Positions 1 to 5,490 of a stretch of 7,047 bases of DNA are shown piece after piece (within the stretch, counting starts at the first letter, position 1; each line of letters opens with the position of its first letter). Source of the DNA: Dehalococcoidia bacterium (GTDB lineage: Bacteria > Chloroflexota > Dehalococcoidia > Bin125); assembly GCA_007571275.1 (NCBI GenBank), contig RKRS01000284.1:1-7047 (forward strand). The letters are read 5' to 3'. The notes under the pieces are model-generated. The model was given only the letters and a program-made list of their open reading frames with translations, had not been told where the DNA came from and did no database searches. Both the position numbers and the translations under genes were made by a program.

Positions 1-1164
1 TTCACGGGCGAAATCGTCCTGATCGGCGAGGAGCCCAACCTGCCATACGATCGACCGCCGCTCTCCAAACAACTCCTGACCGGGGAGTGGGATGCGGATC
101 GTCTGCCGTTGCGCACAACCGATGAGCTTGCCGCGCTGGGTCTCGAGTTCCTCAACGGTCGATCTGCGGTCGCGCTGGAGCTGACGAAGCGCGTTGTGGA
201 GATCGATGACGGAGCACAGATCGGTTACGACGGCCTGATCATCGCAACGGGAGCGCGGGCGCTCAGGCTGCCGTTTGGTCGCGATCTGACCGGCGTTCAC
301 ACATTACGCAGTCAGGCTGACGCGCTGCGCATACGCGACGAGTTCGCCAGTGGCGGCAAGGTCGTGGTGATCGGAGCCGGGTTCATCGGCGCGGAGGTCG
401 CCTCCTCCGCCCGCGCGCGTGGCCTCGAGGTGACGATGGTGGAGGCGTTGTCGGCGCCCATGCTCGCACCGCTGGGCGAGCAGCTGGCGAACTGGGCTAC
501 TGAACTACATCGTGAGGCTGGCGTGCGGCTGTATTGCAATACCGTCGTCGCCGACCTGCTCGGAACCGAGCGGATCGAAGCGGTAGAACTGGGCGAGGGC
601 GCCCGACTCGATGCTGACATTGTCGTGGTTGGTATCGGGGTGCGCCCCAACGTCGAATGGCTGAGTGACTCGGGTTTGAGTATCGGCGACGGCGTGATCT
701 GCAATCAGTATTGCCAGGCGGCGTCGATGGTATATGCGGCTGGCGACATGTGTCGCTGGCCAAACGGCCTGTTCGGGCCGTTCGCGTACGCAGCACCGCA
801 GCGCACGATGCGGATCGAACATTGGACCAATGCCGTCGAGCAGGGCATGGCGGCGGCGCGCAACCTGCTGCTGGAGAGTCGTGGCGAACCGCTCGAACCG
901 TTCAGCCCGGTTCCCTACTTCTGGTCCGATCAGCACGGTCGCAGCATCATGGCCTCCGGCGTCACTTCACCGCGAGATGAGTTTCAGCTTGTCCACGGAT
1001 CGCTGGAGTCCAATCGCTTTGCCGCCATCTATGGGTTGCGGGGATACCTGAGCGGGGTGGTCGCGGTTGGTTGGCCGAGGATGCTGCGGCGCTACCAGGG
1101 CATGATCAGAGATCGGGTGACATGGGAAGAGGCGTTGGAGACTGCGCGGCAGATTGAAGGTTAA
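1..1164 (+). CDS. FAD-dependent NAD(P)H:ferredoxin reductase-type oxidoreductase, 5' end missing
   Basis: This is a pyridine nucleotide-disulphide oxidoreductase of the ferredoxin/rubredoxin/putidaredoxin reductase type, a soluble flavoenzyme that passes electrons from NAD(P)H through FAD to a small iron-sulphur partner, often for an oxygenase or P450. The frame is open from base 1 with 387 visible codons and ends at TAA 1162-1164. Family length is about 400-410, so roughly 20 N-terminal residues with the first FAD dinucleotide motif lie outside the window. Numbering from base 1, one sees the YDRPPLSK motif (about 16-23), an ATGA segment (about 82-85), the NAD(P)-binding GAGFIG (125-130) and the second FAD motif AGDMCRW (about 247-253). 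The C-terminal part has the family-typical RIEHWTNA and PYFWSDQHG. A TTG at 109 is internal and is not the start. No ferredoxin or oxygenase gene is visible, so the partner is unknown. It converges with the next gene. Confidence 0.93.
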   Translation, partial: FTGEIVLIGEEPNLPYDRPPLSKQLLTGEWDADRLPLRTTDELAALGLEFLNGRSAVALELTKRVVEIDDGAQIGYDGLIIATGARALRLPFGRDLTGVHTLRSQADALRIRDEFASGGKVVVIGAGFIGAEVASSARARGLEVTMVEALSAPMLAPLGEQLANWATELHREAGVRLYCNTVVADLLGTERIEAVELGEGARLDADIVVVGIGVRPNVEWLSDSGLSIGDGVICNQYCQAASMVYAAGDMCRWPNGLFGPFAYAAPQRTMRIEHWTNAVEQGMAAARNLLLESRGEPLEPFSPVPYFWSDQHGRSIMASGVTSPRDEFQLVHGSLESNRFAAIYGLRGYLSGVVAVGWPRMLRRYQGMIRDRVTWEEALETARQIEG

Positions 1165-1166
1165 GC

Positions 1167-2330
1167 TCAGCGAGCGGTTTGCCAGGCGGCGGCCCGCGAC
1201 TCACGACGTTCACTGAATGCCGCTGCGGCATCGACCAGGATTTTGGCCGGCCCCAGCCTGCTCTGGAAGCTCGTGTATGTCGCTTCGCCACGCACGATGC
1301 GGCAGAAGGCGGACCAGAAGCGCGTTGAGCGCTTGAGCATCTGCGTATACGGCCATGGCGTCTGCTGGAAGAGCGCCTGCAACTGGCGGGCGGCGGCGAG
1401 CTCGGGCTCGATCTGGTCTAGTACCGCACGACGGTAGGACGGCAGATCGCCCGCGACGACAGCGGCCGCCGCCAGTTGTCCCGAGCGAATGGCATGACCG
1501 ATGCCTTCGCCCGAGAGTGGGTCGACCAATCCGGCGGCGTCGCCGACGAACAACACGCGATCCAGCATCAGTGCGCTGTCGGCGTCGCGCAGCGGCAGAT
1601 GGTGCGCGCGCAGGTTGGTGAGCGCCTCGCCATCGAAGGATTCTGACCGCGCGTAGCGCTGTAGCTCGGCGCGCAGCGACGACGCCACGGCGGGATAGCC
1701 GCCAACGCCGAGATTGCAATGATCACCCTTGGGGAAGACCCAACCGTAGCCGCCTGGCATGGAGCCCAGTTCGAGTCCGACCGCGTCACTCCAGCGGCTG
1801 GCGGCTGCCGAGCCAGTCCGCGTCGCATTGCCCTCGAGCGCCACGGCGCCGCGCAGTCTCGGCAGGCCGAGCGCTCGGCGGACGACGCCGTTCGCGCCGT
1901 CCGCGGCGATCAGCGCCTCGGCCTCATGGACGTCGCCATTGGCTAGCTTGACCGTTGTGTCCGCGACGCTGCGCACCGGCGAGCCGTCGCGAAAATCAGC
2001 CCCGACCATGGCGGCCTGTTCAACCAGGAAGGCGTCGAGTCGTGAGCGCTGGGTCATGATCGCCAGAGGCGCGTCGTAGCGGTGCTCAAACTCCCAGGAC
2101 CGTTTGTAGCGCACCCGAAACGATCTGATCGTTTGTTCGGTCACCGGATCGAGTGAAAACGGCAACAGCTTGGCGGCCGAGATCAGCACGCCCCCGCCGC
2201 AGGGTTTGTCGCGCGGAAATCTGGCTCGGTCGAGTAGCAACACGTCCAGCCCCGCCCCGGCGAGGTCGTAGGCCGCGGTCGATCCGCCCGGACCGGCTCC
2301 GATGACTATGACGTCCCAGCGTCTCGCCAT
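1167..2330 (-). CDS. Geranylgeranyl reductase family FAD-dependent oxidoreductase
   Basis: The product is a 387-residue flavoprotein of the geranylgeranyl reductase family. These enzymes saturate isoprenoid double bonds, for example in menaquinone side chains, chlorophyll phytyl groups or archaeal-type lipids. Visible motifs in order are the N-terminal dinucleotide-binding GAGPGGS (11-17), the family signature KPCGGGV (42-48), the mid-protein AADGANG (142-148), the GGYGWVFPKGD substrate-domain motif (193-203) and the second FAD motif VGDAAGLVDPLSGEGIGHA (262-280). The ATG at 2330 is chosen because the FAD motif begins ten residues later. A longer in-frame reading to 2669 only translates the neighbouring acyltransferase out of frame and is arginine/glycine-rich. 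No good Shine-Dalgarno precedes the ATG. The start lies 25 bases inside the end of the upstream gene, so translational coupling is likely. No photosynthesis gene is nearby, so a quinone or membrane-lipid substrate is more plausible than chlorophyll. That choice is inference. Confidence 0.9.
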   Translation of the reverse strand: MARRWDVIVIGAGPGGSTAAYDLAGAGLDVLLLDRARFPRDKPCGGGVLISAAKLLPFSLDPVTEQTIRSFRVRYKRSWEFEHRYDAPLAIMTQRSRLDAFLVEQAAMVGADFRDGSPVRSVADTTVKLANGDVHEAEALIAADGANGVVRRALGLPRLRGAVALEGNATRTGSAAASRWSDAVGLELGSMPGGYGWVFPKGDHCNLGVGGYPAVASSLRAELQRYARSESFDGEALTNLRAHHLPLRDADSALMLDRVLFVGDAAGLVDPLSGEGIGHAIRSGQLAAAAVVAGDLPSYRRAVLDQIEPELAAARQLQALFQQTPWPYTQMLKRSTRFWSAFCRIVRGEATYTSFQSRLGPAKILVDAAAAFSERRESRAAAWQTAR

Positions 2331-2887
2331 TTGTTCCAGACCTTGTCCGAGAGCGTTTTGAGACCGGCCGCGATTGGCGCAGCGAAGCAGAAGATGATCG
2401 ACTCGATCGGCTCGCCGAAGGCGATCGCCAGAAACGGCAGCGGCGCGGCAACCAGCAGGATGCCCAGCTCGGCGATTCGAGTGACGAGGTAGGTCAGTCC
2501 GCCCACGACGAAGGTGACGCCAAACTGCCAGGGCATGAACGCGCCCGCCGCGCCGAGTCCGGTCGCCGCCGCCCGTCCGCCATTGAAGCGCAGGAACAGC
2601 GGCCACATGTGTCCCACCATCACGAGTCCGCCCGCGGCCATCCACCAACCGAGTTCCAGCCCCCACCAACGCGCGATTGAGACGGCGAGCAGGCCCTTGC
2701 CGATGTCAACGATGATGATCACCGCGCCGATGAAATGGCCAGCGCCCTCGCGGGCGGCGTTGGCCGCCCCGACGTTGCCGTCGCCGACCTCGCGCAGGTC
2801 CTGCCCGGTGCGCCAACGAAACAGCAGCCAGGCCACGGGGATCGAGCCCAGCAGGTAGGCGAGGACGAGCGTGACCGCCTCGGGCAT
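2306..2887 (-). CDS. PlsY-like membrane glycerol-3-phosphate acyltransferase, divergent
   Basis: This is a 193-residue, strongly hydrophobic protein of the PlsY family. PlsY is the integral membrane enzyme that moves acyl groups from acyl-phosphate to glycerol-3-phosphate in the first step of phospholipid synthesis. Family landmarks are the N-terminal YLLGSIPVAWL (11-21), GDGNVGAANAAR (35-46, usually GSGNxGATNxxR), DIGKG (61-65), GHMWPLFLRF (92-101) and GGRAAAT (103-109, usually GGKGVAT). About five hydrophobic segments are expected and visible. It departs from the family: the motif 1 serine is Asp36, the motif 2 GGKG is GGRA, and the usual C-terminal HxxNIxRLxxGxE motif is not recognisable in the tail, which ends VWNKWRDAGTS. 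The start at 2887 is supported by AGGAG 7 bases upstream. It follows ilvE by 16 bases and overlaps the flavoprotein gene by 25, so it is operonic. Family membership is fairly sure; normal PlsY activity is not. Confidence 0.85.
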   Translation of the reverse strand: MPEAVTLVLAYLLGSIPVAWLLFRWRTGQDLREVGDGNVGAANAAREGAGHFIGAVIIIVDIGKGLLAVSIARWWGLELGWWMAAGGLVMVGHMWPLFLRFNGGRAAATGLGAAGAFMPWQFGVTFVVGGLTYLVTRIAELGILLVAAPLPFLAIAFGEPIESIIFCFAAPIAAGLKTLSDKVWNKWRDAGTS

Positions 2888-2894
2888 GGCGGCG

Positions 2895-2900
2895 CTCCTG
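2895..2900 (-). promoter_or_regulatory. Ribosome binding site of the PlsY-like gene
   Basis: On the minus strand this reads CAGGAG, with 7 bases to the ATG at 2887-2885. It fixes the start of the acyltransferase gene and lies almost immediately upstream of it, just inside the end of ilvE. Confidence 0.75.
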
Positions 2901-2903
2901 CGA

Positions 2904-3833
2904 TCAGTCGTTCGCGTAGATCGGCGTCAGCCAATGCGAGTAGGCGTCGCGGTTGCCGAGAATCGCGTCGAAGTAGAGATGTTCGAGCTGCGCCGTGATC
3001 GGCCCGGTTTCCCCGCCATTGATCATGCGGCGATCTACCGAGGCGATCGGCGTGACGTGGGCCGCGGTGCCAGTCATGAAGACTTCATCGGCCAGCCAGA
3101 GCTCGGAGCGGTCGAGCGTGCGCTCGATGGTGGGAATGCCCAGTTCCTGCTCGGCCAGTTCCATCACGGTGTTGCGGGTGATGCCGACCAGGATGTTGTC
3201 AGAGCTGGGCGGCGTGTAGATCACGCCGTCGTTGACGATGAAGATGTTCTCGCCCGAACCCTCAGAGACGTGACCGTCTTCGTTGAGCATGATCGCTTCG
3301 TCGAAGCCGGCCGTCTCCGCTTCCGTTTTGGCCAATGCCGAGTTGATGTAGGCGCCGGTCACCTTGGCTCGCACGGGGATCGATTGATCTTCCGTCCGAC
3401 GCCAGGACGACGTCACGACGTGGACGCCGCCGGTGGCGTCGAGATACGCGCCCCAGGGGATCAGGAAGCAGAGGAAGTCGTCGGCCACGCCGTGCAGGCG
3501 TACGCCGAGCGCCTCGGCTGACTTGTAGACCATCGGTCGGATGTAGACGTCCTGTTTGAAGCCGCTCTGGCGCACCAGGTCGATGGTGATCTCGCAGAGC
3601 TCGTCATCGGAGAGTGGCAGTTCCATCATCAGCGCGTGCGCCGACTTGCGCAGGCGCTCGTAGTGCTCGCGCATGCGGAAGAGGTACAACTCTTCGTGCT
3701 CGGCGTTCCAGTTGGCGCGGATGCCCTCGAATACGGCGGTGCCGTAGTGCAGGGCATGGGTCATGATGCTGATCTTGGCCTCGGCCAAGGGCATAGCCTG
3801 GCCTTGCAGATAGGCCATTTCAGTGCCGGACAT
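2904..3833 (-). CDS. ilvE: Branched-chain amino acid aminotransferase
   Basis: The product is a 309-residue fold-type IV, PLP-dependent aminotransferase. It interconverts leucine, isoleucine and valine with their 2-keto acids using 2-oxoglutarate/glutamate in the cytoplasm, and so serves both synthesis and breakdown of these amino acids. The N-terminal HYGTAVFEGIRA block (29-40), the probable Schiff-base lysine Lys157 in RAKVTG, the EGSGENIF cofactor-phosphate block (191-198), GITRNTVMELA (217-227) and DEVFMTGTAAHVTPI (249-263) match IlvE throughout. The length is normal for the family. The start at 3833 is preceded by GAGGAG at 6 bases. A second ATG five codons later lacks such a site. D-amino acid transaminase and aminodeoxychorismate lyase share the fold, but the TAAHVTP block and overall similarity favour IlvE. 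It heads the tight three-gene group with the PlsY-like and reductase genes and may provide branched-chain keto acids as fatty-acid primers; that link is inference. Confidence 0.93.
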   Translation of the reverse strand: MSGTEMAYLQGQAMPLAEAKISIMTHALHYGTAVFEGIRANWNAEHEELYLFRMREHYERLRKSAHALMMELPLSDDELCEITIDLVRQSGFKQDVYIRPMVYKSAEALGVRLHGVADDFLCFLIPWGAYLDATGGVHVVTSSWRRTEDQSIPVRAKVTGAYINSALAKTEAETAGFDEAIMLNEDGHVSEGSGENIFIVNDGVIYTPPSSDNILVGITRNTVMELAEQELGIPTIERTLDRSELWLADEVFMTGTAAHVTPIASVDRRMINGGETGPITAQLEHLYFDAILGNRDAYSHWLTPIYAND

Positions 3834-3980
3834 CGCGCGCTCCTCGTGCAGATGGCGTCAGAAGTCCCGCTATCGCGGGGCATTGCTCCTCACGATACAC
3901 GCGAACCAGAGGCTATTCACTGCTCCAGGCAGACGGCGTAACAGCGGACGCTGTGCATGGTCCTCCGGCGACACACCGCG
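3834..3980 (-). other. 147-base spacer / ilvE leader with a short hairpin
   Basis: This non-coding spacer lies between the aldo/keto reductase stop and the ilvE start. It contains the ilvE ribosome binding site and a perfect inverted repeat of CCCGC and GCGGG around a 4-base loop at 3866-3879, extendable by a G-U pair to 3865-3880. The hairpin ends about 31 bases before the ilvE ATG. It has no T tract on either side, so it does not look like an intrinsic terminator. No T-box core sequence and no strong -35/-10 pair was seen, so I cannot say whether ilvE has its own promoter or reads through from upstream. Confidence 0.4.
3840..3845 (-). promoter_or_regulatory. Ribosome binding site of ilvE
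   Basis: The minus strand reads GAGGAG, with 6 bases to the ATG at 3833-3831. It selects this ATG over the in-frame ATG five codons downstream. Confidence 0.8.
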
Positions 3981-4982
3981 CTAGCGCACCGCGACTGCCG
4001 GGTCGGTGGGACGCGGAATCTGGTACCAGGGCTGATCACAGAATTCGAGATCTTCCGGCGTCAGTTCAAGTTCGGCATAGCGCAGCGAGTCCTCGATCTG
4101 CTCGGCCCGCGACGCGCCCACGATCGCCGACGTGATGCCCTCTTGGGCCAGCACCCAGGAGATGGCAGCGTGAGTGATGCTCTGGTCCCGTTCTGCGAAG
4201 TAGTCCTGCAATCGCGCCACCTGTTCCCGCTGGATCTCATCCCAGTAGCGTCCCTGATAAAGCCGCGAAGTCTGTCGGTTGGTGAACCAGTTGTCTCCTT
4301 CCAGCGCTGCCATGTTGCGGTAGCGGCCGGTCAGGAATCCTCCGGCGAGCGGGTTGAAACAGATCACTCCGACGCCCTGATCGCGGCAGAGCGGCAGCAG
4401 ATCGCTCTCGATATCACGCCAGAGGATGTTGTAGCGCGGCTGATCACAGACGAAGCGCGTGATGCCGGCCTTGTCCGACGCGCCCAGCGCCAGCCCCAGT
4501 TGCCAGGCGCGGAAGTTCGACGCCCCGACGTAGCGCACTTTGCCCCAGCGCACGAGATCATCGAGAGCCTGCATCGTTTCCTCGATCGGCGTCGAAGGGT
4601 CGGGACCGTGCAATTGATACAGATCGATGTAATCGGTGCCCAGTCGGCGCAGCGAGTCGTCAACCGCGGAGAGAATGTGTTGCCTCGAGTTTCCGCGCTG
4701 ATGCGGCATTGGGCCGGTCGGCACGAAACCCTTGGTCGCGACGATGACTTGATCGCGAGGGCGACCAGCGAGCCAGCGACCGATGATTGCTTCGGTATCG
4801 CCGATTTCCGTCGTGCCCGCCGGGTAGGCGTCGGACGTATCCAGGAATGTCACCCCCGCGTCGAACGCCGTGTCCATGATGCGAAACGCCTCATCGGGTT
4901 CCGTTCGTGAGCCAAAGGTCATGGTGCCCAGGCAGATTTCCGAGACCCGAAGCCCGGTTCGTCCCATCCTGCGATAACGCAT
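3981..4982 (-). CDS. Aldo/keto reductase
   Basis: The product is a 333-residue cytoplasmic NADPH-dependent oxidoreductase of the aldo/keto reductase superfamily, with a TIM-barrel fold, reducing aldehydes or ketones to alcohols. The opening MRYRRMGRTGLRVSEICLGT is the typical first strand. The full catalytic tetrad is visible: Asp48 and Tyr53 in FLDTSDAY, Lys84 in VATKG and His125 in LYQLHGPD. Further barrel blocks are GKVRYVGASNF (147-157), QPRYNILWRDIE (181-192) and the cofactor-binding end IVGASRAEQIEDSL (287-300). The start at 4982 has AGAGGA 7 bases upstream. This resembles the bacterial YhdN/YajO/PdxI-like branch, but substrate cannot be assigned. It follows the thioesterase by 68 bases on the same strand. 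Its ribosome binding site lies in a predicted small hairpin, described separately. Confidence 0.93.
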   Translation of the reverse strand: MRYRRMGRTGLRVSEICLGTMTFGSRTEPDEAFRIMDTAFDAGVTFLDTSDAYPAGTTEIGDTEAIIGRWLAGRPRDQVIVATKGFVPTGPMPHQRGNSRQHILSAVDDSLRRLGTDYIDLYQLHGPDPSTPIEETMQALDDLVRWGKVRYVGASNFRAWQLGLALGASDKAGITRFVCDQPRYNILWRDIESDLLPLCRDQGVGVICFNPLAGGFLTGRYRNMAALEGDNWFTNRQTSRLYQGRYWDEIQREQVARLQDYFAERDQSITHAAISWVLAQEGITSAIVGASRAEQIEDSLRYAELELTPEDLEFCDQPWYQIPRPTDPAVAVR

Positions 4983-4987
4983 ACGTC

Positions 4988-5004
4988 ATTCCTCTCTCAG
5001 GAAT
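4988..5004 (-). promoter_or_regulatory. Hairpin enclosing the aldo/keto reductase ribosome binding site
   Basis: On the minus strand the mRNA reads ATTCCT, a 5-base GAGAG loop, then AGGAAT, followed by GACGT and the ATG. This is a perfect 6-base stem. The Shine-Dalgarno AGAGGA spans loop and 3' arm, with its AGGA core paired to TCCT of the 5' arm. Such folding would lower translation until opened. The inverted repeat is seen directly; a regulatory role is inference, and the stem is short enough to be weak or fortuitous. Confidence 0.4.
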
Positions 5005-5030
5005 TGAACAAATGACATGCAAATGTAATC
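5005..5030 (-). promoter_or_regulatory. AT-rich patch with spaced CAAATG repeats, possible promoter or operator
   Basis: Upstream of the aldo/keto reductase there is an AT-rich island in otherwise GC-rich sequence. CAAATG occurs at 5009-5014 and again at 5020-5025 on the plus strand, 11 bases apart, close to one helical turn. ACAT/ATGT at 5015-5018 and 5023-5026 form a small inverted repeat. No well-spaced -35/-10 pair could be assigned. It could be a promoter or factor-binding site for the reductase gene, or chance. Confidence 0.25.
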
Positions 5031-5050
5031 GGGCCCAAGACTGGCAAGGA

Positions 5051-5455
5051 CTACAGCACCATCTGGGTCTGGGTGACCTGCGCCACCAGCTTGCCCTCAG
5101 GGTTGAGGATGGTCGTCTGCCAGACCTGCGTGCGTCGACCACGATGCATCGGACGACACTCGCCGCGCAGTGTGGTTCCCTCGACGCCTCCGCGGAAGAA
5201 GTTCGTCTTCGATTCAATGGTCGTCGTGCCGGCGCCCGCTGTCAGGTTGGCGCTGGTACCGACCGCCCCCAGCGTGTCGGCGAAGGCCATGATCGCGCCA
5301 CCGTGCATCAGGCCGGGCGCGGTGCAGAGCTGACGGGTGACGTCGATCTCGGCGACGATCAGCTCCGGCGCCACCGAGAGCAGACGAATGCCCAGATGCT
5401 CGGGTAGCAATCCTCGAAATCCCGCCGTGAATTGAGCCAGATCGGATTCGCTCAT
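5051..5455 (-). CDS. PaaI-like hotdog-fold acyl-CoA thioesterase
   Basis: The product is a 134-residue protein of the PaaI/YdiI thioesterase family, small cytoplasmic hotdog-fold enzymes, usually tetrameric, that hydrolyse acyl- or aryl-CoA esters. The signature LMHGGAIMAFADTLG (49-63) carries the conserved His51-Gly52-Gly53 and a probable catalytic acid at Asp60. PaaI-type enzymes use Asp here, whereas the YdiI/EntH type uses Glu, so the sequence leans toward PaaI. The ESKTNFFRGG stretch (81-90) and VWQTTILNPEGKLVAQVTQTQ (from 111) are the expected core strands, and the length is normal. No other aromatic degradation gene is visible, so the substrate is open; phenylacetyl-CoA or general acyl-CoA housekeeping are options. 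No Shine-Dalgarno precedes the ATG at 5455. A promoter-like element ends only 6 bases before it, so a leaderless mRNA is likely. It is the first gene of the leftward series. Confidence 0.9.
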   Translation of the reverse strand: MSESDLAQFTAGFRGLLPEHLGIRLLSVAPELIVAEIDVTRQLCTAPGLMHGGAIMAFADTLGAVGTSANLTAGAGTTTIESKTNFFRGGVEGTTLRGECRPMHRGRRTQVWQTTILNPEGKLVAQVTQTQMVL

Positions 5456-5464
5456 TTCGGGAGC

Positions 5465-5481
5465 ATATCAATGCGTGATAT
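5465..5481. promoter_or_regulatory. Inverted repeat between the divergent promoters, possible operator
   Basis: ATATCA and TGATAT form a perfect 6-base inverted repeat around a 5-base centre. It overlaps the predicted -10 elements of both divergent genes. It could bind a dimeric regulator controlling both, or arise only because each strand carries a TAT-containing -10. No regulator gene is adjacent. Confidence 0.3.
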
Positions 5482-5484
5482 TGT
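5479..5484 (+). promoter_or_regulatory. Candidate -10 element of the metallo-hydrolase gene (leaderless)
   Basis: TATTGT lies exactly 6 bases before the GTG start at 5491, matching TATAAT at four of six positions and the TANNNT pattern. The best-placed -35 (TTCGGG, 5456-5461, 17-base spacer) is poor. No Shine-Dalgarno is present before the GTG. The element lies within the 35-base divergent gap and overlaps the opposing promoter. Confidence 0.4.
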
Positions 5485-5490
5485 CCCAAC

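Larger units (their letters stand above)
5462..5489 (-). promoter_or_regulatory. Probable leaderless promoter of the thioesterase gene
   Basis: Read on the minus strand, TTGGGA (5489-5484) is followed after 16 bases by TATGCT (5467-5462), then 6 bases to the ATG at 5455. The -10 fits TATAAT at four of six positions and also the TANNNT form described before leaderless genes in Deinococcus. With this spacing transcription would start at or very near the start codon, which agrees with the lack of a ribosome binding site. Confidence 0.5.

Noticed and set aside
505..936. A 143-codon minus-strand frame opposite the ferredoxin-reductase-type gene
   Set aside because: It is a shadow of a clear flavoprotein reading frame.
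2331..2669. N-terminal extension of the geranylgeranyl reductase to about 500 residues, as a possible fusion
   Set aside because: The added residues come from the PlsY-like gene read in another frame, and the FAD motif sits where an N-terminus is expected when ATG 2330 is used.
2871..3521. A 216-codon plus-strand frame opposite ilvE
   Set aside because: It is antisense to a well-supported aminotransferase, rich in Arg/Asp/Val/His, with no domain signal.
3865..3880. Intrinsic terminator between the aldo/keto reductase and ilvE
   Set aside because: The stem is only 5-6 pairs and neither strand has a following T tract.
3764..3883. Short upstream open frame in the ilvE leader starting at the ATG at 3883-3881 (minus)
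   Set aside because: An AGGAG lies only 2 bases before it, too close. The roughly 40-codon peptide runs out of frame into ilvE, with no branched-chain codon run typical of an attenuator leader.
3957..4910. A 317-codon open frame on the plus strand opposite the aldo/keto reductase
   Set aside because: It is an arginine-rich antisense shadow of a gene with an intact catalytic tetrad; no motifs are recognisable.
5051..5455. Assignment of the thioesterase as MenI (menaquinone pathway) because a possible quinone-chain reductase lies on the same strand
   Set aside because: The probable catalytic acid is Asp rather than the Glu of the YdiI/MenI type, and no other menaquinone gene is present.
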